A stretch of DNA of 64,000 nt from assembly GCA_018340805.1 (NCBI GenBank), contig JACMZG010001913.1, forward strand, positions 40,596,296 to 40,660,295, read 5' to 3'. The position numbers and the translations under genes are program-made. This document shows, piece after piece, positions 22,510-34,400 of this stretch; positions within the stretch are counted from its first letter, which is position 1, and each line of letters opens with the position of its first letter. Source of the stretch: Microvelia longipes. Taxonomy: Eukaryota > Arthropoda > Insecta > Hemiptera > Veliidae. The notes under the pieces are model-generated. The model saw nothing but the letters and a program-made list of their open reading frames with translations. It was not told where the DNA came from and did not search any database.

Positions 22510-23215
22510 TGCGTAATCTCTTATGGCTAAAAATATTTCTTTTTTTTAACTGTTAATGAAAATAAAACTGTAAAATATCCAAGAAAAAATTACATTTTTC
22601 TTTATTTTTCTAAATTATATTTCCACAAACAAAAATATATAATTTTTTATATAAACTGAATAAAAGTTTACAAGCATGGATCCTGTATAAATTTTCTTAA
22701 CACCTATCAATCCATTTTAAATATTGTATGACTTATATCTCTTAGTCCCTAATGTGGTTGAGAAATATTAATCTAACTATAGGGTGGCCTAGCGAGGAGA
22801 AGGATCTTGCTCAAAGAATATTCAAGTTTCCTGGGGGGGGGGGGACACTTGCGACCAGCGCGACAAAATTAAGCCTGTGCAATCTTCAACTTTCGTTAAA
22901 TGTTATATTAATGTATAATAGTTCCCCTGTCATTTCATTCCCTTTACAGTGTCTTAAGTTTCTTGAACGAACGTCAGTGGGTTCTTTCATTTCTGAAGTT
23001 TGGGACGGCTGGTATGTTTGTTAATCTCTAATGGCTAAAAACGTTTTGTATTTTTAACCGTTCATGGATATAAAACTGTAAAATATTCAAGGAGAACCTA
23101 TATTTTTTCTTTATTTTTCTAAATTATATTATCAGTTATAAAAGATATAACACAAACATACACCCCGACCTTAACTTCAGAAATAAAAGAACTCACTGAC
23201 GTTTGTTCAAAAAAC
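22510..23215. repeat. Direct and inverted duplications in intergenic DNA
   Basis: About 110 bp at 22510-22625 (AATCTCTTATGGCTAAAAAT onward) recurs at 23025-23130 with perhaps 85 percent identity. Separately, 22967-23015 (ACGTCAGTGGGTTCTTTCAT) is inverted at 23163-23215. A 12-base G run lies near 22835. These are probably ends of an old element; no coding frame is supported. Confidence 0.6.
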
Positions 23216-24291
23216 TCAATCTTTAGGACGGACCAATTTTATTAAATTGGCGAGCCAACTTTTATAAGAATTATCCTGACTTGAGTTCCTGATGCAACAC
23301 ATTGCTAGTTTGAAGATTATAAAACACTTTAGTATTAAAAATCTTATCCTTTATATTTATATAATGTAATCTTTTATATAATGTAAAACATAAAAAGAAA
23401 GTTCAAATCTGTATATACCAATGGAAATATACATGTAGCAAGTGTTCCCGCTAAATAGTGTCCTCGTAGCCTGTAGGCAAAATTACCTTCCGGCTGGTTT
23501 TCCACTTAGTAAACATAAAAAACATCAAGAAAAGTCAAGGATCTTGAATCTTGAGAAAAGAAAACGTAATAAATTAATAATGTGTATTATTTAAAAAATG
23601 TTTTAAAAACTGTATGAAACGGCGGGAACGGTGGGATTTGACGTTTGTTAAATTTAAAAACACAATGTTTGTCTAAGCAAAGATATATGATGCAAGTAGC
23701 GGCAGCCTTGCATTTTATAATCAAGCTTTGGCATTTTATAATCTGATTTTAAACTAAGTTACATTTAAATTTAAAGCCTTAACTCCTATTCATTGTACTC
23801 TCTTGTTTTACAATCAAAGTTTTGGCAAGTTCTAATTTGTTTATCTGTAGTTTAAAAATCCAGTGTTTTCGGGCCCCTCTGTGGTATCTCCCCCCTTTTT
23901 AAAATACATTCCGGGATAAACAGATAAGAACCGTTGGCTGGAGGGGGCAACAATAGATTTTGTTGTCATTTGTTTAGTTTAACTGTTTAACTTTCATTTC
24001 TTTTTATTGTCTCTTTTATTGTTTTATAATTACTTTGAAAAGTTTAATTTTAATGTAATTATTCTGTTTTAGTGTTTTTCGTCGAGTATTACATCGCGGT
24101 GTTTTTAAGTAGGGCGGGCCCTTGACACTTTTGAACTGCACTTTTATTACACTCTTGTTTTCAGTTCCATAAGAGATGTCATTTTAAAAACGCAACTTTG
24201 ACTTTATGCAACTGTTTCGTAAGTTAGACTAGTTATTGTTGTTTCATTCCTGAATGTTATTTCCTATTCGTTGTTGAATCCAAGTGAAAAC
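23216..24291 (+). promoter_or_regulatory. 5' flank and probable promoter/5' UTR of the myosin gene
   Basis: No coding frame. GC-richer patches occur at about 23870-23950 (CGGGCCCCTCTGTGGTATCT; CCGTTGGCTGG) and 24085-24125 (GTAGGGCGGGCCC). A TTCAGTT at about 24160-24167 fits an insect initiator (TCAGTT). The in-frame TAA at 24220-24222 with no ATG between it and 24292 fixes the start codon. The promoter placement is inference. Confidence 0.4.
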
Positions 24292-24392
24292 ATGAGGAAC
24301 ATCGTCTCAAACCAAGACGAAGTGGGTATCAGGGATTTTGTTTTACTCGACGAAATTACGTACGAAAAGTTTCTGGAGAATTTAACAAAAAG
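24292..24392 (+). CDS. Myo31DF: Myosin ID exon 1 (start codon)
   Basis: Starts at ATG in the context AAAACATGA, good for an insect, with an in-frame stop 72 bases upstream. It encodes residues 1-33, including [19 protein letters not shown], the conserved lead-in to class I motors. The donor is GTAAAT after AAAAG. It is too short to be found as an open frame alone. Confidence 0.9.
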
Positions 24393-25274
24393 GTAAATTA
24401 TACAATTATATTTAGTTTTAAAGGTTAATTTTAACTTATGTTTAATTTTTTTAAGATCTCAATGCACTTGTTTATTGCCTAAACATACGTTGCAGTTATC
24501 AAATCATGTGATGTTCTTGTTGATTTAGCTTAATAAATACAGTTAAAGATAATGCTACATTGTCAAATGTACCATTTAATTATGCTCATTCACGTGCCAA
24601 TTTAATGTGTTAAATATTTTACTTGTTCTTATGACAGCAATTGTTCTATTGGGAATCATCTCTAAGCACTGGGTATAAGAACTATAAATGCCAATGGATT
24701 AATAAAAATTATATGGTATTTATTATAAAATAATAATTAAATGACTACTAAATTAGTAACAGCTTCATTCAATAATATTGGTTCCTTGTTTATAAAGAAG
24801 TGTTTTTTCAATGTCTGATGGTTGATGTTTCATAAATATGTTTTATTTACTTTATTCTCGACGTCATTTTACTAGAATTAAAACAGTTAAGAAATTTATT
24901 AGAAAAACATCATCTACCATAATATATTTTGATAAAAAGGTATTCATAAAATATTTAGTGGAGTCCTTGAAGATGTGACTAATACAGGTAGGTGACATCA
25001 TTGGTTGAGGGGGTGGATTGTCCCTCTGACTCATTCAGTAAATTTACATGGGGGCTCTATTTTGAATTTATTCTTGCCTTTTATTAATATAATTTTAAAT
25101 AAAGTATCATATAAGCCCCCCCTCCTAAAAATGTCATGTGGCTCAGAGGCAAATGAGGTGGAGAAACCCTCTCTTCTCTGTTATTAAAACTACAAAAAAT
25201 TGTTTTAATACAGTTTTTATGTAAAAAAATATTTTGCATTTTTTAAAAATAGAATACAGGGAGCGATTACACTT

Positions 25275-25308
<34 letters not shown>

Positions 25309-25334
25309 ATATATATATTATATATATATATATT

Positions 25335-25420
<86 letters not shown>

Positions 25421-28400
25421 AATCTATTATTTAATATATAATTCATCTCTTCTTATGTATGTATTTTTTTTATCTTTAATGTGACTAGAGAAAGACAGAG
25501 CTCTGACTCTAGCTCTATCCAAGAACCACTGACAGCTCTCATCACCAAATTACATTAAAAAATAATATCAACTGTATTAGTTGATATTATTAGTCAGTAT
25601 AATCTATTAAAAATAATTAGTCAGAACAAAAAACTCTTAAGTCAGTATGTATTTATTTATTTGTAGATAATGAGACTAGGTCCTTTTACAAAATACAATA
25701 AAATAATACGCAAGTCAGATGAACTATTTTTCACATACACAAAATACAAAAATAGAATGAATAACTAAAAATCGTAAGTTAGTATAATCAACTAAAAATC
25801 TTTAGTTAGTACAAAAACAATCAGTAACTGGAAATAAAAATAAATAAATAATTTAAGTGTGCTTTAATTTACTTTATTTTCAACTTGGTGTGTATCTTTA
25901 CGAAGATAAATGAACCCCTTAGCAAGCATACATTGCTAAAGCATCCAAAAAAAATATGTGTGACAAATAAAACAGTGTAGAAAAATAATATTACAATTAA
26001 TTTGTATATAAATACAAGTTAGTCTGTTAAATCCAAGCTTGTGAGTTGTTGGTTGCATAATAAGCTGATTAAGTACATAGATAAGTAGGTTAGGTGCATG
26101 TCTTTAAAGATAGGTATTAACTTGTCTCCCCTCTTTGTAGGAATTGAATAGTTATACAGATTTATTTATACTTTTTTATTTTAATATATTTTTCCTCTGC
26201 TTATCCAGACGTAGTCTTTATTTACAAATATATTTTATATCCAGACAGTGTATAATGTAAAGTTTATTGACCAGTTTTTAGGGAGTAATGGAGCACTTTT
26301 CACTCCCAAGGGAGAAAAGTGTTTCCTATTATTAGGATTCTAACCCTAATAATAGGTTTATTATATCCATTTTTCGAGAGTGGTAACCTCTAAATTGATT
26401 TAGGGGACTGACCAGTTTTCATAACACCCAAAAAAAATTTTGTTTATTGGCTCAAAATCTGTTTCAGGTAAAATAAGTTGTTTGGAGCAATAAACAATTT
26501 TTTTTTTGGGACAGCATACCTAAAATTTGTGGGACCCAACCGAAAAAAAAAATATTGGCACAAAATCCGTTTAAGATTAAAATATGCTGTTTGGAGCAAT
26601 AAAAATAATTGACTATTTTGGGTGCGGCACCCCCAAATTTAAGAGGGGTGTCCAACCTAAAAAATTTACTATAAATAGAACAAAACCTATGAAAATAAGA
26701 ATATAACAATAATTAAATGACTTCAACGTTTAAAGATAAAATCTTGCAAAATCACCTTGGGAGTAAAATGCTATTTTTCCCCTCACAATAATTACCTTCC
26801 TCGGCTTTACCTCGGGAGTTAAATGCTTTGATTCCCTCAGCTTTTGCCTTAATAACCGACTAACTCCCTAGGGAAATAATAGCATTCTTTACTCCTTTGG
26901 TGCATAAACAACTATTGCATTCGGTGTTTAATATCTGTAGGATATCCTTTAATAGGAAACAAAAGAATTTCGATTAATATAAATTCTTATTTTGAATTTG
27001 TATGAAACAAATATTGTATAATATCTCTTTCATTCCAAGTATTAGGTTATCAGTTTTAGACTTATTCAATAATTGCCGTAAAAGATTAGGTAATGATAAG
27101 AAGTATATTTATATAGCTATACACTTGAGCTTATTTAGCTGATAAATAATTTTAATTGTTTATTTGTAATATATCTTTTTTTAAATGGCGAATTGTTCAT
27201 ATCTGATAGATGTTTTATTTTGGATCATTGAATTATTGATATTGAATGAAATATTTTAGTTTTATTAATCTGCTGGACAAATTAATGATTACTTGCTATT
27301 GTATGACACACAGTTGTAATCAAATAACAGCATGGGAAAATAGTGTTGAGGAAACAATGTGGTTGGCCAGATATGAAATTGTGGGCTTGGTTTAACATCT
27401 AGGACAAACCTCATTAGCTCCCTCCCATTATTTCCCTTGCTGTCAACTGATTTTAACCATGTGTTTAAATATATAGAGTTTAATACTTTTAAAATTTTGC
27501 TAAGTCAACATATTGTCCAAGCCCTTAAGTGACCAGATTTGTGGCTACTCTATGGTCCTGTAAATCTTACGACCACATGATTTAGAATCTGATGACATAG
27601 AAAACTACCCCTGAGCTACTTTAGGTTCTATTTCTTTTTTAAGCGTACTCCAACTTTAGTTGAATCCTGATTCATATTTTGCTTTCGTTTGGGAGAATAA
27701 AAAGGAATTTCTTTGTCGAATAAATCAGTAAATTAATTAAATTTTATAGGCCTAAGAAAAGTTTAAACAAACACTAATTAATAATGTTAATTAGTGGTTG
27801 TCATTCTTTGCTTATTGCAATGCTTTCCTCTTGATTTTACAAAAAAGTTTTGTAAACTAAAACAAAAAGTTAGTTTCAGTTTTGAAAATAGGGTGATGCA
27901 TTTTCTGATGCAGTTTATTATTTCACATTTTTAAGTAAAAATAAACGTAAAAATTTACGTTATTTTTATGTTCTAATGATTGTTTTATGTTGTCTATACA
28001 ATTTTATAATAATGTTAAATTTGTTTGCCCTCGTTTATTTGAGGTATAATCTCTAGGTTGAAAATAAAATTAATATACTAAAAATAATATTTTTTAAATA
28101 TACCAATTGCCCCACTTCGGATGGTCCTATTGAGCTGAAACTGGTCCCATTTAGAAGCTGGTCTCGTTTTAGAATGCCTTCGACCAATACTACTTCAAGG
28201 TTCTTCCGCCTCATGGGCCTGCTTGGTTCTGTGGAAGCCATTTTTGTATGAAAAAACAACTACCAATTCACACAAGGAACTCCATCTGAGCAGACTGAAG
28301 GTCTGCGAAGCAGGGCTTTAGCTTGTTCGCGCTAAAGCTGTGCAGTGTATTTTATTTATTTTTGTTTTCTTTTATTCACCTTCTATCAATGTAGGAAAAG

Positions 28401-31400
28401 TATTTTGTTATTTTGTTTAATCTCTCAATAAATGTTTGATGATTATTACAGGTTTCAAGCCGGCCATATATACACTTATATAGGAGAAGTATGTATTTCA
28501 GTAAACCCGTACAGGCAGCTTAATATTTATGGACAGGATGTTGTCAATAAATATAAAGGTAATTCAGTCCAAACAAGCACTTTTAGCCAAGTATTTTTGA
28601 CAAAAATTGCTGATTAAGTGGGTATCCGGGGGGGGGGGGTTGGACATGTTGATGCTGAATCATTTAGAACCGGTCCTGAGTCAGTATGTCTACTAAGAAA
28701 CTGAGAGTTTACCACTGAAATATCAGTGGTAAAACTCAAATGAAAAAAACTTACAACTAAGTCAACGAAACAGTACTATTTCAGTAGGTGTCATTTCAAT
28801 GTATTTTGAGCCTCTGAGTTGAATAAAACTGGTCTAGAGAGATTCTCTTTAATAATTTTGTGTCAAAGTGACAATTTTTAGTTTTTTGTTGTAAAAAATG
28901 AAAATATAGTTAATTTTAAATTGATATCTTTTGTTAATGGTTTGAATTAGAGAGTAAACCAATAGAATCTTATTTTTAGACAATTTACTTAGCTTCAAAC
29001 TTAATTTGCAATAATTTTTGATATTTTGTATTCCTACTATGATATTGCAAAAAAAACCTGTCCATTCACTAGAGTCTATCGTTTAGTTTAAAAACCTTGA
29101 CAGATCAGTTTAGAAACCAGTGATTCTTAAAAAAATCCCTGCAAAAAGGGAGAGGGAAAAAACGATGTAAACAAATCAGGTTATTTTACCCGTATTTTCT
29201 TGGCGATGTTTTTTTACATTTCTTTTTGTGTAGTTTTATTTTAAAATATAATGTTTAAGATTAATTTGAAAGTAGTTTTCAAAATGATGAATAAGAACCA
29301 CAAACAAAGTGAACGAGTGCCGGAAAGAAGGTTTTTTGCCTACAGCGGTTGTTGTGGTAGGGATTTTTTTCTCTTTTTAAGTGAGTGGTTGGCAGCGGCT
29401 TCTCTGATTGGTCAATCCCCAAAATAGTTATGACCTTGGGGATTTTTAAACTAAACAATAGAGTATAGTCCATATTTGTTTTTTGTAAAATTAAATTTTA
29501 TTGTAGATAAACTTCTCTTTTTTGCGTCTACTACACGGCTAGAGTTGTCTAGATGAACTGAAAATGTTTTGAGATACCCCATACCCGATATTTTACTCTC
29601 CTAAGGATTGTTTGTCTTTCTAAAACAATTAAAATTTTGTCAACTCTTGTCAATATAGACATAGAAATAGTATAGGTTTGATTTAAGCCGTACTATATGT
29701 GTACTGTGTGAAGGAACTCATATTATTTGGTTTCCCTGTTTTCTTACAATCATTTTGATGATTTGCTCCAGTAGATGAATGACATTGTAGAACAAATGGT
29801 GAAAACTATGTGAACAAAGTTTTAATTCTATTTCACATCATGTTGTTTTTTGTCTTACTTATTGATACAAATTTCATAATATCACTGTTACAGGTAGAGA
29901 ATTATTTGAAAACAGTCCACATATTTACGCAATAGCTGATAGATCTCACCAAGCTATGAAGCAGCAAGGCAAAGACACTTGTATCGTAATCAGTGGAGAG
30001 TCGGGAAGTGGGAAAACTGAGGCGTCCAAAATCATTATGAAATACATCGCAGCTGTTACCAATATCAGTCAGAGGCAGGAAATTGAAAGGTAATATATAA
30101 ACTTGGTTTGTAGTTTTATCCACCAAACTGGTGTGGTGGAACCAAACAAGAAAATGGGTACAGATTACCTAGGAACTGTCCTAATCATGAAGATTTAGGT
30201 CTTCCAGTGTGACGCGTCAATGTAGATGAAGAATCCGACGTTTCGCTTCCACTGTGGAGCATCTTCAGGGATGTAGACATCATGGATAGAAACACAATGC
30301 TCTACAAAACTGAACAGTTCAGTTTTGTAGAGCATTGTGTTTCTATCCATAATGTCCTACATCCCTGAAGATGCCTCTCACAGTGGAAGCGAAACATCGG
30401 ATTCTTCATCTACATTGACGCAGTCACCACCGGAAGACCTAAATCTTCATGACAATAACCACGGAAGCCTACGCAGTTTATTGTTCTAATCATGTCAGAT
30501 TTGTTCCACTCGTCCTCAAAACTGTGGATTCGCTTCATTCATCCTCAGACCAAAACACCTGTTTATTGCTAGTGGTCACCCTCCTGGTACTGACTCGCTT
30601 AATGCTTCTTAATATTTGTGATCTGATAAAAACTGGGAAGTTAAATACTTTGGTTCTTTTGGCTTACTCCTTAGGAACTAACTAACTTTCCCAGGGAAAT
30701 AATAGCATTCTTTACTCCCTTGATGTGTAAAGTAATTATTATTTTCCTAATTTTTTAGGACGTACATTGTTTTAAAATGGCTAATTGTGATTTTTCCAGA
30801 GTAAAGAATGTACTGATTCAGTCCAATGCCATCTTGGAAGCATTCGGGAATGCTAAGACCAACAGGAACGATAACTCTTCTAGGTTTGGAAAATACATGG
30901 ATATAAACTTTGACTTCAAAGCTGATCCTATAGGGGGTCATATTATTAACTACCTGTTGGAAAAGTCCAGAGTTATTTACCAGCAATCTGGTGAAAGGAA
31001 TTTCCACTCTTTTTATCAGGTTTGTTTCTTTTACTATGAAAAACTAGGCAAAAATATATTTATTTGTATAAATATATAAGGAACTAATGATTGATTTAAA
31101 TTAATTTTTATAAATGCTAAATAAAATTAACCCATTTCACAAGCATTCATCCCTGGGGCACCCCTCTATAAAAATCACCCACAGCTTATAGGTATTAAGC
31201 ATTACACTTATTGGTTTAAGTCATTTGTTTGCTTCCTTTTAGATAGCAGTTAATAATAGTCGAAAACACCCTATCAGCTGTGAATGATCTTTAAAGAGGG
31301 GTGCCCCAGGGTTGAATTCAAGGGCTACTTTTATTTACTATAGATTCCTTCTCCCCTTATGAGTTTTAGCTGTCTACAGGCATGTAGTAAATACTTTAAC

Positions 31401-34400
31401 ACCTCCAGGAGGATTTTATCATGCTCACAATACGAATATAACATGTATTGTAAACTCCGATTTAAGTAACACCACCTGAGATATTTCAATAAAAAGTGAC
31501 AAAGTAAAGAAAAGTGAAGGGGAGGGGGTAAATTTTGTTTTTACAAATTGTCTCTGGGGGACAAATTAAACAATTTGATGAGGAATAATTTTTTGAAAAG
31601 TCAAAATTAAGCCTACATTACTCCTGGTTCATTTTTCAAAAATTGCTGTTTTTGAGTCTACCGTTGAAAATAAAAATATGATAAATCTTAAAGAAAAGAA
31701 AGATAAAGATTCTCTCCACAGAAAACTTTGTTTATTTACAAATTAATTATTTTAATAATTAATGCACATTAGTTGCTTTGTAAATAATTAATGATTTTTT
31801 ACAAAGTGCTTTTTACCCAACAAGAGGCCACCACAGTGCGTGATAAAGAAATAAGAAAATACAATGTTAAAAAACTCAAAGATAACAAAATAACAATAAA
31901 AATAAACAAATATAAGATATGTACGAAGATACTTAAAATAAATAGAATATTTATTTCTTTTAAGCTAATCCTAGAACTGATAAATCTTAGTTTGAAAACA
32001 TGCAGGAGCTTTTGTCAGGAATGAGTTTTTTTAAAAAAATGAAATTTTTTGTCATATACAAGTATTGTTAAGTCCATCAGGGGACATCCTGTATATGTAT
32101 ACGAAAGGGGCCATAGCAAGCCTCACTGCCCTCTCAGTCTGCTCTGCTGGCCTGTGAGTCAAGGCAATGAAAATTTCCTTTACACATAGCAAACGCCATG
32201 TAAGAACAAATAATATGAAATAACAACATACTGGGATGCTCCCTGGGCAATAAAGTGGCTGAAGGCAGCTATTTTGTTTTTGGACTGATGAGCATGTTGT
32301 GTGAACAGCCATGCTTATTATAAATCAATGTTACTTGCTTGTTTAAATCAACAATTATCTTAAAAATGTCTTAATTCTACTAAATGTTTCGTTGTTTTGC
32401 CAGGTACTATCAAGTTGTAAAGGCGCAGATATGAGAGAACTAGGTCTATCTGGTAATCCATCTGATTACCACTTTACTAAGCAGGGTTCTTGTACTGATG
32501 GTGATAGGAAGAATCATTCCACTACCTTAGCCGCATGTAGGACATTGGGTTTCACCAACCAGGAGATCAATACACTTTGGAGCATTGTCGCTGCTATACT
32601 CCATCTGGTAACTTTTAATTTTAGACTTAAATAACAGTCAAAGTAATAATTACTTTTCCTCATTTATAGCATAGGTATATAGGGGAAGTATTGTGTTTGC
32701 AAAATGATCTAAGCAGAAGTTAGCAAGCCAAGTATTCTACTCTACTCTCTGGCAACTCAGCTATCGTGTAATATCTTGCTCTGATTCTACTATGCCGGGA
32801 TACATAGCAGGATCAGCTATGCTCTTCTCTACTGGGGAGACTCCTGTCATGCAGATGCAGTATTCTCTATGCAAAGGAAAGCCATCAGAGCCATCTTTCA
32901 ACTGGACTTTCGTCAAGACTGCAAGGAGCATTTTAAGAAATTTGGAATCCTAACACACCAAGCATTTATATATTGCAGTGTTAGTGGTTGTTAAAATAAT
33001 ATTAGAATGTTTAGTGAAAAAGAAGTAGGCCATTCATACGAAACTGGATTTAAAAATAACCTGATGGTAAAGAAATGTAGAGTGTCGAGGAGGCAGAATA
33101 GTGTAAACTACTGCTGTAGTAAATTATATAATGCTTTTCCAGAGAATATAAAATTGTTAGAAACAAAGAAGTTTAAAGCATGCATTTGCAAAGTATTAAA
33201 AGAAAATTGTTTTTACTCAGTAGATGAGTTTTTAAATTCTAAATTACAGTCTATCATTTAGTTTAAAAATCTTGACAGGTCAGTTTAGACACTGATTCTA
33301 AGAAAAAAAATCCCTGCAAGAAGGAGCGGGAAAACTGTGTAAAAAAATCAGGTTATTTACCCGTATTTTTTGGCGATGTTTTTTACATTCTTTTGTGTGT
33401 TTTATTTTAAATAAAATAAAGCAATAACTACAGCGTTATTGCTGAGGGGGATTTTTTTTCTCTTTTTAAGTGAGGTTAGCAGCGGCTTCTCTGATTGGTC
33501 AATCCCAAAATGCTTATACTTGGGATTTTTAAACAACAATAGACTGTATATTCTTTTTTCTTTTGATTTTGACTATTCATACCTGTTAAGGGTTCTCGAC
33601 AATGAACATTTTATTTAAATCTAAAAAAATCCGAAACCAGGACGAAATCAGAATTATCCGTTTCAGGCGTTTTATGACCTCCTGAGTGGTTTTCACAAAG
33701 TTGTCTGTCTGTATGTGTGTGTGTGTTTGTTATTGTAGCTCCTAGTGTATTTATGCTAGAGAATTAAAACTTTGTTCAAAAATAAGTCTATAGGTTTAGT
33801 TGTGCTATAACAAAAAATCATATGAGATGTGATGAGGAAAACTTCCGAGGTACCTGTATCTGTTTTTTTGTATATGTGTGCAAAATAAAAATTTATGTAT
33901 AAATAATTAAATAAATAGTCAAATAATTGACAGACTTGGGATTAAAATGCATACTTACACGTGCTAACACTTCTCTGTACTAGAGTACTTCCATGTACTG
34001 GGGTTTATACAAGTATTATTAAAATATGTCTGATGCACCCCTGCCTTTTGACTGTATGTTGGTTATGAGTTAACTTGAATTCCTGGATCCTTTTAACCTA
34101 CTCTGATCATGATTGAAAACTCATAAGTACTATGCTTGAGGCATTTTTATATTTTTAAAGTAAAATTTTTATTGGTCGTATAAACAAAAATTAATTGCGT
34201 AATGGTGTTTTTAGGGTAATATAAGCTTTTGGCTGGATGACAGTGAAGGAGTGTGTGTTCAGTCTAACGGCAAGGGACATCTAGTGAGTAAATTACTCGG
34301 TGTTGAGGAATCTGAACTACTTAATACTCTTACACAACGTGTTATAGCTGCCAGGGGTGAAGTAATGCAGAAAACTTTAGATAAGAATCAAGCTGAGTAT

